Source: CAZXCQ01 sp964639275 (lineage in GTDB: Bacteria; Desulfobacterota; DSM-4660; Desulfatiglandales; Desulfatiglandaceae). Taken from it: a stretch of 20,972 nucleotides of DNA. A program made the translations under genes and the position numbers. The notes beneath the pieces were generated by a model. It was not told where the DNA came from. It did no database searches and was given only the letters and a program-made list of their open reading frames with translations. Every line of letters starts with the position of its first letter. Position 1 is the stretch's first letter. Below, in pieces: positions 8,208-15,643 of the stretch. The stretch covers positions 1-20,972 of the forward strand of contig CAZXCQ010000094.1 of the NCBI GenBank assembly GCA_964639275.1, in the 5' to 3' direction.

Positions 8208-9005
8208 ATGGATCTTGGATTGAAAGGAAAGGTGGCACTGGTCACGGGCGCCAGCCGGGGCATCGGCAAGGCAACTGCGCTGACTCTGGCTGAAGAGGGT
8301 TGTAACCTGGCCATCTGCGCCCGAGGAAAAGAGGCACTGGATAAAGCGGCCGAAGAGATCAAGGCGAAAGGGGTAGATGTCCTTGCTCTTCAGTCAGATG
8401 CCTCCAAGTCGGAGGACAACAAGAATTTTGTCTCACAGGCCTTTGAGAAATTCGGCCGGATTGACATCCTTGTCAACAACGCCGGCACCGGTCGACTGAC
8501 CGATCCCATGGATCTTCCCGAGGAGGAATTCAGACAAAACATGGATCTTATGCTATTTGGGCCTATCCAGTGTTCCAGGGAGGTCATCCCTTATATGAAG
8601 AAGCAGGGATGGGGACGGATTATCAATATCTCCTCGATTTTCGGGAAACAGCCGGGAGGGCTCTTAGACTATGACACCATCAAGGCCGCATTGATCATGG
8701 TGACAAAGGACCTGAGCAACTACCTGGCCAAGGACAAGATCCTGGTAAACGCGGTGTGCCCCGGGCCCACCCGGGGGCCGCTGTGGGAAGGCCCCGGTGC
8801 TCTGGGAGATCAACTGGGTCAGGTGTTGGGCATGACAGGTCCCGAGGCTGTCAAGTGGTTCGCGGAACAGAATATCCCCCTGGGACATCATGGTGATCCT
8901 GAGGATATTGCCAACATGGTGACCTTTCTGGCCTCAGATAGAGCAAAGAACATCACAGGCCAGGCGATCAACGTGGACGGGGGGATGGTAAAGGCCTTGA
9001 TCTAA
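8208..9005 (+). CDS. Short-chain dehydrogenase/reductase
   Basis: This is a classical short-chain dehydrogenase of 265 residues. Seen: the nucleotide loop TGASRGIG at 13-20, NNAG at 90-93, the catalytic serine in NISSIFG (S142 or S143), Y155 and K159 in YDTIK, and the C-terminal GQAINVDGGM. An arginine after the second strand (CARG, 37-40) hints at NADP(H), which is inference. A strong GAAAGGAGGG precedes the ATG. It is the last gene before the terminator at 9100, 163 bases after the AcoX gene. In this context it could reduce or oxidise acetoin, diacetyl or 2,3-butanediol, but the sequence equally resembles 3-oxoacyl-ACP reductases and hydroxyacyl dehydrogenases. The substrate is not assignable. 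Confidence 0.85.
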   Translation: MDLGLKGKVALVTGASRGIGKATALTLAEEGCNLAICARGKEALDKAAEEIKAKGVDVLALQSDASKSEDNKNFVSQAFEKFGRIDILVNNAGTGRLTDPMDLPEEEFRQNMDLMLFGPIQCSREVIPYMKKQGWGRIINISSIFGKQPGGLLDYDTIKAALIMVTKDLSNYLAKDKILVNAVCPGPTRGPLWEGPGALGDQLGQVLGMTGPEAVKWFAEQNIPLGHHGDPEDIANMVTFLASDRAKNITGQAINVDGGMVKALI

Positions 9006-9099
9006 AAAGGCCCGTGCTTCTATCCCCTGCCCCGGCGGGCTTTGCAAACCCGGTTAGGATCTGTCCCAGATTTGAATGAGGGAATACTGATGATAGCCA

Positions 9100-9134
9100 G
9101 GCCGCTTTCCGGCTCAGGAAAGCGGCCTTTTCTT
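9100..9134 (+). terminator. Intrinsic terminator of the dehydrogenase operon
   Basis: A perfect 11-bp stem, GGCCGCTTTCC (9100-9110) with GGAAAGCGGCC (9117-9127), has a 6-base loop and is followed directly by TTTTCTT. It lies 95 bases after the short-chain dehydrogenase stop. The T-run is only on the + strand, so it serves the operon on the left and not the convergent kinase gene. Confidence 0.9.
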
Positions 9135-9190
9135 GTGGGAAAGTAACGCTTGAAACCAGCGAAAATGACCTCTGGATACATGACCGGTGG

Positions 9191-10969
9191 TCAGGCATTG
9201 GTTGGTTTAGAAAATTTGACACAAAAGAGGCTGCCACCGGAGGAGAGACATTCGGATTTTTCGCTGATAAAGGGGCATTGGCTGATTTTACCCGGGCATA
9301 TGTCGCTATCCTTAGGGATAAACTCGCAGCGGGAACTCTCAAAATCGACTGAAAAACCATATCTTTCTGAAAACGTCTTGATCCTTAGCAGATCGGCACC
9401 GGCTCCCCCCGCGTTGAATTCATAGGGTCTCTTTGAGGAATATAGATCCGTATCCTGGGTATGAAAAAAACCTCCAAAAATCAGTTTCTGGTTTTCAGGT
9501 GTGATCCCCACACCGTAATCCCGAAACCCTATCCATATGTCATTGTCGGTATGTTTGGCACTGACCTCTATTCTCCCCTCGTCCGGCGTGTTCTCGATGG
9601 CGTTTTTTAGGAGGCCACGGAAAACCTTTGTAAGGATATTCCTGTCCATACGGAGCACTATTCCCTCCTCGAGATCCCTGATAATCTCAAGGTCCCTTCC
9701 CCGCATGGAGATAACCGCTTCATTACATATACTATCCAGAAACTCGTCGGCCCTGATATCCTCCATCCGGATCTCCTCCAGGCTGAAAAGGGATTCTATA
9801 CGGCTGGAAATGACTTTCAGGAACTCTGAGCCCTTATCCTGCTCCTCTTCACTGAACTCTTCCACAAAACCGGCAGCATCGCGAATAATACCGATTATCT
9901 TCTCCTTTTCATCCACCGATCTTTGATTAAGAATATCATCAATCTTGAACTGAAGTTCCAGCAATCGCTCAAGATTACGCCGGCCTCTCTTAATAGTATT
10001 ATCCAGTCCCGACAGATTCGCCTTCTGGAGTTCCTTTGACACCCTTGCCAGTACACCCGAGATCATTGCCAGTGGGGTCTTCAATTCATGGGACAGGTGA
10101 TTGATAACCCTTTCCTTGGCCTTGTCCAGGACCTTGAGCTCCTCGTAGGTCTCCTCCAGCTCTTCATGAATCCTGGCGTTTTCAATGGCACCCCCTGCTT
10201 GTGCCGCAAGAATCTCAAGTATCCTCAAGTCCTCTAAGGTAAATTCCCCTGCCCTCTTATTGATCACCTCTATGACCCCCAAAATCCTTCCCTGGAATTT
10301 TATGGGGACACAGACCATGGAGCGGGTCCGAAAACCGCTCTTCCTGTCATAAGAGGGGTCCCATCTGGGGTCTTTATGGACATCATTGATGATAAGCGAT
10401 TCTCCTGTCTGCGCCACATGCCCCCCGATACCGACACCAAGGGGCAACCGGATTTCCTCCTGAAAAAATTGAGATCCTTCGCCTCTCGACACCAACCAAT
10501 AGAGTTCCCCCCTCTGAGGGTCCAGGAGCATAACGGACGTGGCCTCAGGGTTGATTATCGCCTCCGAAAGACTCATGACCTCGTTGAGTAAAGGCCTTAG
10601 TCTCAGGTTGGAGGAAATCGTCATGCTGGCCTGAAACAGGGTATCAACAATAGAGGCAAACTGGATATCTTCCTCAAGCTCCCTTGCCAGGAACGCCAGG
10701 GTGTTTTCCTCGACCGATCCTGCCGGTTCGACAAAGATCAATTCCCCCCTGCCAAGCACAACGGACTTGGTATCGCCGGCATCCTCCAAGAGACCCCTCA
10801 GGGTGTCCTCGTCTCTGGATTCAATGACCTCATTTTCGGTCTCACCAGAACCCTGGTGACACCCGTATATAAGTCCTCCGTATTTAAGAAAAACCCCGGA
10901 GCTCCCGCAAAAGCGCATGATCGCCCTGAGTTTCTGTCCCATACGGAGAAGGGAAAAATTCTTTTGCAT
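9191..10969 (-). CDS. Soluble GAF-domain sensor histidine kinase with cysteine-rich C-terminus
   Basis: This is a two-component kinase of 592 residues without an obvious membrane segment. Regions: an N-terminal stretch of about 105 residues I do not recognise; a GAF domain at about 108-265 (LPLGVGIGGHVAQTGE, VCVPIKFQGRILGVIEVIN); a coiled linker at 266-288; a histidine phosphoacceptor domain with HLSHELKTP (H294); and an ATPase domain with N-box LLKNAIENTPDEG (453-465), G1 DYGVGI (484-489) and an altered G2 box GGAGADLL (521-528). Five cysteines (548, 558, 565, 574, 583) lie between the G2 box and the end, including DICPGK and CVKF. No response regulator gene is adjacent. The start is uncertain: the ATG at 10969 has only a weak ribosome site, and in-frame ATGs exist at codons 10 and 18. 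It lies 36 bases after a small membrane protein gene in the same direction. Confidence 0.88.
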   Translation of the reverse strand: MQKNFSLLRMGQKLRAIMRFCGSSGVFLKYGGLIYGCHQGSGETENEVIESRDEDTLRGLLEDAGDTKSVVLGRGELIFVEPAGSVEENTLAFLARELEEDIQFASIVDTLFQASMTISSNLRLRPLLNEVMSLSEAIINPEATSVMLLDPQRGELYWLVSRGEGSQFFQEEIRLPLGVGIGGHVAQTGESLIINDVHKDPRWDPSYDRKSGFRTRSMVCVPIKFQGRILGVIEVINKRAGEFTLEDLRILEILAAQAGGAIENARIHEELEETYEELKVLDKAKERVINHLSHELKTPLAMISGVLARVSKELQKANLSGLDNTIKRGRRNLERLLELQFKIDDILNQRSVDEKEKIIGIIRDAAGFVEEFSEEEQDKGSEFLKVISSRIESLFSLEEIRMEDIRADEFLDSICNEAVISMRGRDLEIIRDLEEGIVLRMDRNILTKVFRGLLKNAIENTPDEGRIEVSAKHTDNDIWIGFRDYGVGITPENQKLIFGGFFHTQDTDLYSSKRPYEFNAGGAGADLLRIKTFSERYGFSVDFESSRCEFIPKDSDICPGKISQCPFISEKSECLSSGGSLFCVKFSKPTNA

Positions 10970-11005
10970 AGATCTCGCCCAAAAGATCCTTTGTCTTCAA
11001 ACAAT

Positions 11006-11332
11006 TCACCTGCCCACTATTTTCTTGCCCTTCCTTACCTTTTTCTCAAGGACCTCCACCAGGTCCTTTCCCGTTTCCAGAATGTTCTTTCCCGTTTCCG
11101 CAGCCTCTTCGGCATGCTCCTTTACCTCGCGCACAGCGCCCTTGAGGTCTTTGCTGAATTCCTCGGGGGCCTTGTAGTAGTAATACCCCCCAACCCCAAC
11201 GAGGATGAGCCCGACAATCAACGCAAACTTTAGGAGCTTCTTTAAGACAAAGTAGGCCACAAGGAGTATCAATGCACCCAATACGATAGCGGCTATGGGA
11301 TGGGTCGTCACATAACCAAGAAAATCGTCCAC
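11006..11332 (-). CDS. Small membrane protein with basic/acidic helical tail
   Basis: I do not recognise the family. I choose a GTG start at 11332 because AGGAGG (11345-11340 on this strand) lies 7 bases upstream; the frame continues further up to an ATG at 11437, but that extension is Gly/Pro-rich and looks non-coding. The 108-residue product has a hydrophobic region at about 12-48, probably two closely spaced membrane segments separated by KKLLK, then YYYY. A charged helical tail at about 55-100 (EEFSKDLKGAVREVK) probably faces the cytoplasm and could form a coiled coil. It is followed after 36 bases by the histidine kinase, so co-transcription is likely and a functional link is possible. 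Confidence 0.7.
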   Translation of the reverse strand: MDDFLGYVTTHPIAAIVLGALILLVAYFVLKKLLKFALIVGLILVGVGGYYYYKAPEEFSKDLKGAVREVKEHAEEAAETGKNILETGKDLVEVLEKKVRKGKKIVGR

Positions 11333-11550
11333 AGCTGGACCTCCTGTTGGGTCGAAGTGTTGGCGGCCAACGATACCGCCTGCCCATGGCCCCCCTATGC
11401 CATAAACCCCGGGGAAAAACAATCCAAAAGCATTCACTTATCTATTGAAAAGATACGCTTGAGATCTCAAGAGTAATATCTTGTGTTTCACTCTGTCCTT
11501 GATTTGCCCTCGATTTAGATGTAGATTTGCGGCCCACGGAGGCAAGGGTC
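11333..11550. promoter_or_regulatory. Divergent intergenic region with a 14-bp perfect palindrome
   Basis: The membrane-protein/kinase genes go left from here and the zinc-ribbon gene goes right, so promoters for both directions are expected. Bases 11458-11471 read CTTGAGATCTCAAG, a perfect 14-bp palindrome suited to a dimeric repressor or activator. I could not find a convincing -35/-10 pair on either strand. The regulatory role is inferred only from symmetry and position. Confidence 0.4.
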
Positions 11551-11865
11551 ATGTTTTTCTTTATCGGTGGAATACAGCCAAAAACAGTCAACCTGGACGA
11601 ACAGCCCAGGATGTGCCCCTCGTGCGGGCTCTACCAGGCGCGTCTGAGGCGGGTGGATCACTACCTGTCGTTTTTCTTTATACCACTTTTTTGTGTCAAG
11701 AAGGGGGTACCTTTTCTTCAATGCCAGAGCTGCGGAACCCTGGGCCGGGAATCCGGAGAGGTGTGGGGTGTCGGCCCTGGGGGGCCCGGTGATGTATGCC
11801 GCAATTGTGGAAGGGCCCTGGAGCGGTCATTCCGTTTTTGCCCTTTCTGCGGTAAACCCCTTTGA
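11551..11865 (+). CDS. Double zinc-ribbon protein
   Basis: This 104-residue protein has four CxxC pairs: C22/C25 (CPSCG), C58/C61 (CQSCG), C83/C86 (CRNCG) and C97/C100 (CPFCG). They can form two zinc ribbons. A short hydrophobic stretch at about 38-48 (YLSFFFIPLF) lies inside the first ribbon. The start is the ATG at 11551, preceded by GGAGG at 11538-11542; the frame is open further upstream but without a better start. No catalytic motif is visible. Zinc-ribbon proteins of this type usually bind nucleic acid or proteins; no function is assigned. Confidence 0.75.
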   Translation: MFFFIGGIQPKTVNLDEQPRMCPSCGLYQARLRRVDHYLSFFFIPLFCVKKGVPFLQCQSCGTLGRESGEVWGVGPGGPGDVCRNCGRALERSFRFCPFCGKPL

Positions 11866-11940
11866 AAGGCCGGTGTGGTACAGGGCGACCTGGGTATGAC
11901 CTTGACCCGAATGGATGTCTCTCATATAATCGCAGAATCA

Positions 11941-12064
11941 TAACACTTTGGCTTTTTGAAATCCGGGGTATGGAGATTCCGTTTTGAAGGGATACACCCT
12001 TCAAAACGGAACCCCCATACCCCTTGTCCCAGTGCCAATTTTGCAGAAAGCTAAATTGATTCTC
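11941..12064 (-). repeat. Structured dispersed repeat, copy 2 (long hairpin)
   Basis: On either strand this forms a long hairpin. Bases 11977-11991 pair perfectly with 11997-12011 around a 5-base loop. The outer GGGGTATGG at 11965-11973 pairs with CCATACCCC at 12015-12023, with two mismatches between these segments. Bases 11988-12017 are the exact reverse complement of 90-119 in copy 1, and the flanks are recognisably similar. Located 76 bases after the zinc-ribbon gene, it could also end or protect that transcript. Confidence 0.85.
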
Positions 12065-12122
12065 TAACTTTAGATTGTACCTTCTCAATAATTAGCGGTA
12101 AACATGTTTATTATCAGAAGGT

Positions 12123-12247
12123 CTGGATTCCGGCCCTTCGGCCATGAGCTCAGAGCCGAATGGCTTTCGCCGGAATGACGTGAACTTAGCCCCTTTTGTC
12201 ATTCCGGCGAACCCAGGATCCGGTCCGGGGCAGGCCCCGGAATCCAG
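12123..12247. repeat. Nested palindromic intergenic element
   Basis: The outer arms CTGGATTCCGG (12123-12133) and CCGGAATCCAG (12237-12247) are exact inverted repeats. Inside them, TTCGCCGGAATGAC (12166-12179) and GTCATTCCGGCGAA (12198-12211) form a second exact 14-bp inverted repeat around an 18-base loop. A third hairpin, TCCGGGG/CCCCGGA, lies at 12224-12241. The layout resembles palindromic intergenic repeats found in many bacterial genomes; only one copy lies in this window. Confidence 0.75.
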
Positions 12248-12348
12248 GTGTCCTCCCCCTAATCATTGAGATGTTACGTTAGATTTTGAAAAAGCTAACT
12301 AAATTAATACGCCGAATTCCGATCTACAGGCAGGAAAGGAGTCCATCA

Positions 12349-13284
12349 ATGAAAAAGAAAGTGACCGTGATAGGGGCAGGCAATGTGGGTGCCACTGCGG
12401 CCATGCGGGTTGCCGAAAAGGAACTGGCTGACGTGGTCTTGATCGATGTCCTTGAAGGTGTTCCGGCAGGAAAGGCACTTGATCTGACAGAGGCAGCACC
12501 CATTGAGAAACATGATGCCAGAATCACCGGCGCCACCGGTGATTACAGCAAGGCAAAAGACTCGGATATCGTCATCATCACGGCTGGAATCCCCAGAAAA
12601 CCCGGCATGAGCCGGGATGATCTCCTGTCAACCAACATGGGGATTATGCGGGATGTGACAAAGGAAGTGGCGGCCGTTGCCCCCAATGCCATCCTGATCA
12701 TTGTGAGCAATCCCCTGGATGCCATGTGCCATGTGGCCTACGAGACCAGTGGGTTTCCAAAAAACAGGGTCATTGGTATGGCTGGCGTCTTGGACTCTGC
12801 CCGATTTCGTGCCTTTATTGCGATGGAGCTAAATGTGTCGATTGAAAACACCCATGCATTTGTCCTGGGCGGGCATGGTGATACCATGGTCCCGCTGCCA
12901 CGTTATTCCACTGTGGCGGGTATCCCCATTACAGAACTGATGCCACCGGAGAGGATCGAGGCACTGGTTGAGAGGACCAGGAATGGAGGCGCCGAGATCG
13001 TTGGCCTGCTCAAGACAGGGAGTGCCTATTATGCGCCCTCTTCGGCTGCCGTTGAGATGGTGGAGGCCATCTTAAAAGACAAGAAAAAGATACTCCCCTG
13101 CGCTGCCCTTCTCGAAGGTGAATATGGCATCCATGACCTCTTCATCGGGGTTCCGGTAAAGCTGGGAGTGGAGGGTGTGGAGCAAATCATTGAGATCAAA
13201 CTGACCGCGGAAGAGGCGCAGGCGCTTGGCCGTTCCGCAGATGCGGTGCGAAACCTGGTCGAAGACATCAAACGGCTGGGTTAA
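12349..13284 (+). CDS. mdh: Malate dehydrogenase, lactate-dehydrogenase-like type
   Basis: This enzyme interconverts malate and oxaloacetate with NAD. Seen: the Rossmann loop GAGNVGA (9-15), an acidic D33 after the second strand (NAD preference), IPRKPGMSRDDLL (81-93) in which R83 and R89 point to malate rather than lactate, SNPLDAM (120-126), D149 and R152 in LDSARF, and the catalytic H176 in GGHGD. Its 311 residues are typical. The start at 12349 is supported by AGGAAAGGAG just upstream; the frame is open for 21 further codons without a ribosome site. It is followed 10 bases later by a small gene in the same direction. A lactate dehydrogenase is the alternative, disfavoured by the arginine in the substrate loop. 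Confidence 0.92.
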   Translation: MKKKVTVIGAGNVGATAAMRVAEKELADVVLIDVLEGVPAGKALDLTEAAPIEKHDARITGATGDYSKAKDSDIVIITAGIPRKPGMSRDDLLSTNMGIMRDVTKEVAAVAPNAILIIVSNPLDAMCHVAYETSGFPKNRVIGMAGVLDSARFRAFIAMELNVSIENTHAFVLGGHGDTMVPLPRYSTVAGIPITELMPPERIEALVERTRNGGAEIVGLLKTGSAYYAPSSAAVEMVEAILKDKKKILPCAALLEGEYGIHDLFIGVPVKLGVEGVEQIIEIKLTAEEAQALGRSADAVRNLVEDIKRLG

Positions 13285-13294
13285 AGAGTTGTGA

Positions 13295-13606
13295 GTGACC
13301 AAACAGGGGCCTAGATTGGATGATATGGCCATCTTATCCCATCTTGAGGCACTGGCTCATCGCCTTGATATCAAGGTCCGCTATGAGGGGCTGCAAGGTG
13401 AGACCGCCTTTTCCACCGGCGGTCTTTGCCGCATCAGGAATCAACATATGATCATTGTAAACGAAATGGCCTCCACAAAGGAGAAAATCCAGACCCTGGC
13501 CAGGGCCTTGAGACGTTTTGACCTCAAGCGGGTTTACATCAAGCCCGCCCTCAGGGATCTCCTGGAAGCGGCGAGGGAGACAGAAAATCAGGGCCTTAAA
13601 ATATGA
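13295..13606 (+). CDS. Small uncharacterised protein downstream of mdh
   Basis: I do not recognise a named family. The frame of up to 103 residues begins at a GTG 10 bases after the mdh stop, with a weak AAAGAG ribosome site; an internal ATG at 13325 would give 93 residues. The protein is soluble and mixed alpha/beta, with STGGLCRIRNQHMIIVN at 40-56 and RFDLKRVYIKPALRDLL near the C-terminus. These stretches look like conserved protein rather than random translation. Its last 11 bases overlap, tail to tail, the end of the AccA-AccD gene. Operon linkage with mdh is likely; no function is assigned. Confidence 0.65.
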   Translation: MTKQGPRLDDMAILSHLEALAHRLDIKVRYEGLQGETAFSTGGLCRIRNQHMIIVNEMASTKEKIQTLARALRRFDLKRVYIKPALRDLLEAARETENQGLKI

Positions 13607-15458
13607 GCATCTTCTTGGCTTTCTTCTTGGCCTTTCTCTTTGGCTTGAATAGAGTCCGTTTGTACAGCTCCAGATACTTGGCCAAACAGAGCTTCATGTC
13701 CTTCCTTTCGCAGATCTCCTGAATCCCCCGTATGTCGTGATAATAGTCAAGGTTCTGGTAGATCTCTTTGGATATCTGGTGTAGGTGCTGAGATCGGACC
13801 AGCCTTTCGTCCACCTCAAATCCTCTGGCCTTCATGACACGGGGCCCCGCGAAGATCACAAGCGCACCCGGTTCCGCAATTATGACATCCCCGAGGGCCG
13901 CATAGCTGGCAATTGCTCCGCCTGTGGAAGGATCCGCCAGGATGGATATATAGGGCAGTCCATGCCTCTTGAGCCGATTCACCGACTCGATGGTCTTGAC
14001 CATCTGCATGAGTGCTGATATCCCTTCATAGAGCCTTGCCCCGCCCGAGCAGCAGAGGCTGACAAAGGGCAGGTTTTCCTGAATCGCAAGATCAACCCCC
14101 CTCCGGAACTTCTCTCCAAAGATCACACCCATGGACCCTCCGCAGTAATAAAAGGTCCCGATGCCCATCACCACCGGAAAGCGGTATATTTGTGCCCTCC
14201 CGACAACGAGCGATTCCTTAAAATGAGAACGCCCCTCCTGTTTGGCCAAGAAATCTCGATAGTAGCCGGTGATTGCAACCTCTTCCATGAGTTGGTCTAC
14301 GGTCAGGTTTCGGTAAAGCTCATGAAAGGTCCCGGTGTCTGCAAGGCAATCGATCCACCCGCTGGCCCCGAGGGTGTATGAAAACCCGCATTCAGGACAG
14401 ACATTAAAGTTGTCAAGCAGGGACTTGAGGGGGATCAGCTCCCCGCAGCCTTTTCGTTTTTCGCCCCCGCCCTGTCCTGCGCCGCATCGGACAAATTCGG
14501 TGTTAGACTCTATTTGCTGGGGGTTTCCGTAGTCGTCGGCCACCTCTATCAGGCTGGTGTAATTGACGATCTTGATATCCGGTGGGGGCTTGCGAAAGGC
14601 ATTCTTGATAGGTTTTTCTACGTACCGCTTGATGTCATAAAGTCTCCCGCTCCCCTTGGAAACGCCGTACTGTTTGGCCCTGATCTCTCGTTTCTTGATC
14701 AGTCTGTTGATGCGGGAACGAGAAAGGTCCTTAATTGCCTTTACAAGAAATTGCCTGATATTTGCGGCGGTCTCTTCCAGATCCGTGACATCCTGAGGTG
14801 AAGGTACAATTCGGTCTATCACGTCCAAATCCTTGAGGTCCCTCGCAGTGGGCCTGAGGATGGTAAGGGCGTCCTCAATGCGGTTTGGGTCTCTGAATAC
14901 AATGGAGGCCATGCTTTCGGGGGGCGCGGTTGCATAAAGGGCATCTTCCATTTGCCCCCTGATGTCGGTCACCTGGATGGCCAGAGCGCCCCCGCTCCCG
15001 CCTTCACCCAAGATCAGCGATATGGTCCGCAAGGGCAAGGTCAAAAACTCCCGGATCAGGTGGGCGATAAAAAAGGCCTGAAAACGTTGTGCCGAGTACA
15101 TGGAGATGTCTGCGCCGTAGGTATCGATTATGGAAAATATAAAGGTATTTTCCGGGTCCGACGTCTGGGCCCTTTTCAGCACCGTCAGGATGTATGAATG
15201 ATCGTCCGAGGTAAGCATCCCATAGTTCAGCTTCTTGAGATCCTCCTTGCTCTGGAGATCCTCAGGCTTTGGCTTTTGCTGGGCAATCAAGAAGAGATTC
15301 TTTTTTTCAAACAGGCAGGACCCGGCCAACAGGGAGCCTTGAGGGGTTAGAAAGGGTTCAAAATCAGGGAAGAGCTGATCAATAACATCAGAGGCCCTGG
15401 GCCTGAACGGGTGCCTCGTCCGCCGCTTAAAGATCTCAACAAGGTCTACTTTGGCCAT
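13596..15458 (-). CDS. Acetyl-CoA carboxylase carboxyltransferase, fused alpha-beta (AccA-AccD)
   Basis: The carboxyltransferase half of acetyl-CoA carboxylase moves CO2 from biotin to acetyl-CoA, making malonyl-CoA. The two normally separate subunits are fused here, alpha first. The AccA-like part covers about 1-290 with the oxyanion motif GEGGSGGALAI (151-161); the usual IDTPGAYPG is replaced by IDTYGADIS (111-119). The AccD-like part, about 320-600, starts with a zinc-ribbon region (C325, C338, C354, C357) and contains CGGSMGVIFGEK (439-450), SGGARLYEG (471-479) and DPSTGGAIAS (509-518). The C-terminus is very lysine-rich (600-617). I choose the ATG at 15458 (620 residues), preceded by AAAGGATA; the frame extends 17 codons further up without a better site. 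Biotin carboxylase and biotin carrier genes are not in this window. Another acyl-CoA substrate is possible. Confidence 0.88.
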   Translation of the reverse strand: MAKVDLVEIFKRRTRHPFRPRASDVIDQLFPDFEPFLTPQGSLLAGSCLFEKKNLFLIAQQKPKPEDLQSKEDLKKLNYGMLTSDDHSYILTVLKRAQTSDPENTFIFSIIDTYGADISMYSAQRFQAFFIAHLIREFLTLPLRTISLILGEGGSGGALAIQVTDIRGQMEDALYATAPPESMASIVFRDPNRIEDALTILRPTARDLKDLDVIDRIVPSPQDVTDLEETAANIRQFLVKAIKDLSRSRINRLIKKREIRAKQYGVSKGSGRLYDIKRYVEKPIKNAFRKPPPDIKIVNYTSLIEVADDYGNPQQIESNTEFVRCGAGQGGGEKRKGCGELIPLKSLLDNFNVCPECGFSYTLGASGWIDCLADTGTFHELYRNLTVDQLMEEVAITGYYRDFLAKQEGRSHFKESLVVGRAQIYRFPVVMGIGTFYYCGGSMGVIFGEKFRRGVDLAIQENLPFVSLCCSGGARLYEGISALMQMVKTIESVNRLKRHGLPYISILADPSTGGAIASYAALGDVIIAEPGALVIFAGPRVMKARGFEVDERLVRSQHLHQISKEIYQNLDYYHDIRGIQEICERKDMKLCLAKYLELYKRTLFKPKRKAKKKAKKMLIF

Positions 15459-15643
15459 GAGGGTTATCCTTTCAGATCTTGTCCAACAGTCAAGATCGAG
15501 GTTCTGCAATGCGTGTCACGTGGAATAAGATATTATAATCAAACAATATGGTAACACTGACGTCTCGACCCGCATAGTGGGTGGCATCAGGAAGCCCCCT
15601 GGAAGGGGGCGAAAAGCAATTCTACACGGACTGCAGGTTCGGT

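Larger units (their letters stand above)
11866..12348. other. Gene-free region carrying two palindromic elements
   Basis: No gene is supported here. Short open frames on the minus strand translate the repeats themselves. The region contains the second copy of the window's structured repeat (11941-12064) and a separate nested palindromic element (12123-12247). The last 100 bases should hold the promoter of the malate dehydrogenase gene. TTGAAA at 12286 and TAATAC at 12305 are separated by only 13 bases, too close for a normal sigma70 promoter. Confidence 0.6.

Noticed and set aside
11696..12088. 130-codon minus-strand frame across the structured repeat
   Set aside because: It is opposite the zinc-ribbon gene and runs through the hairpin repeat; no protein-like features.
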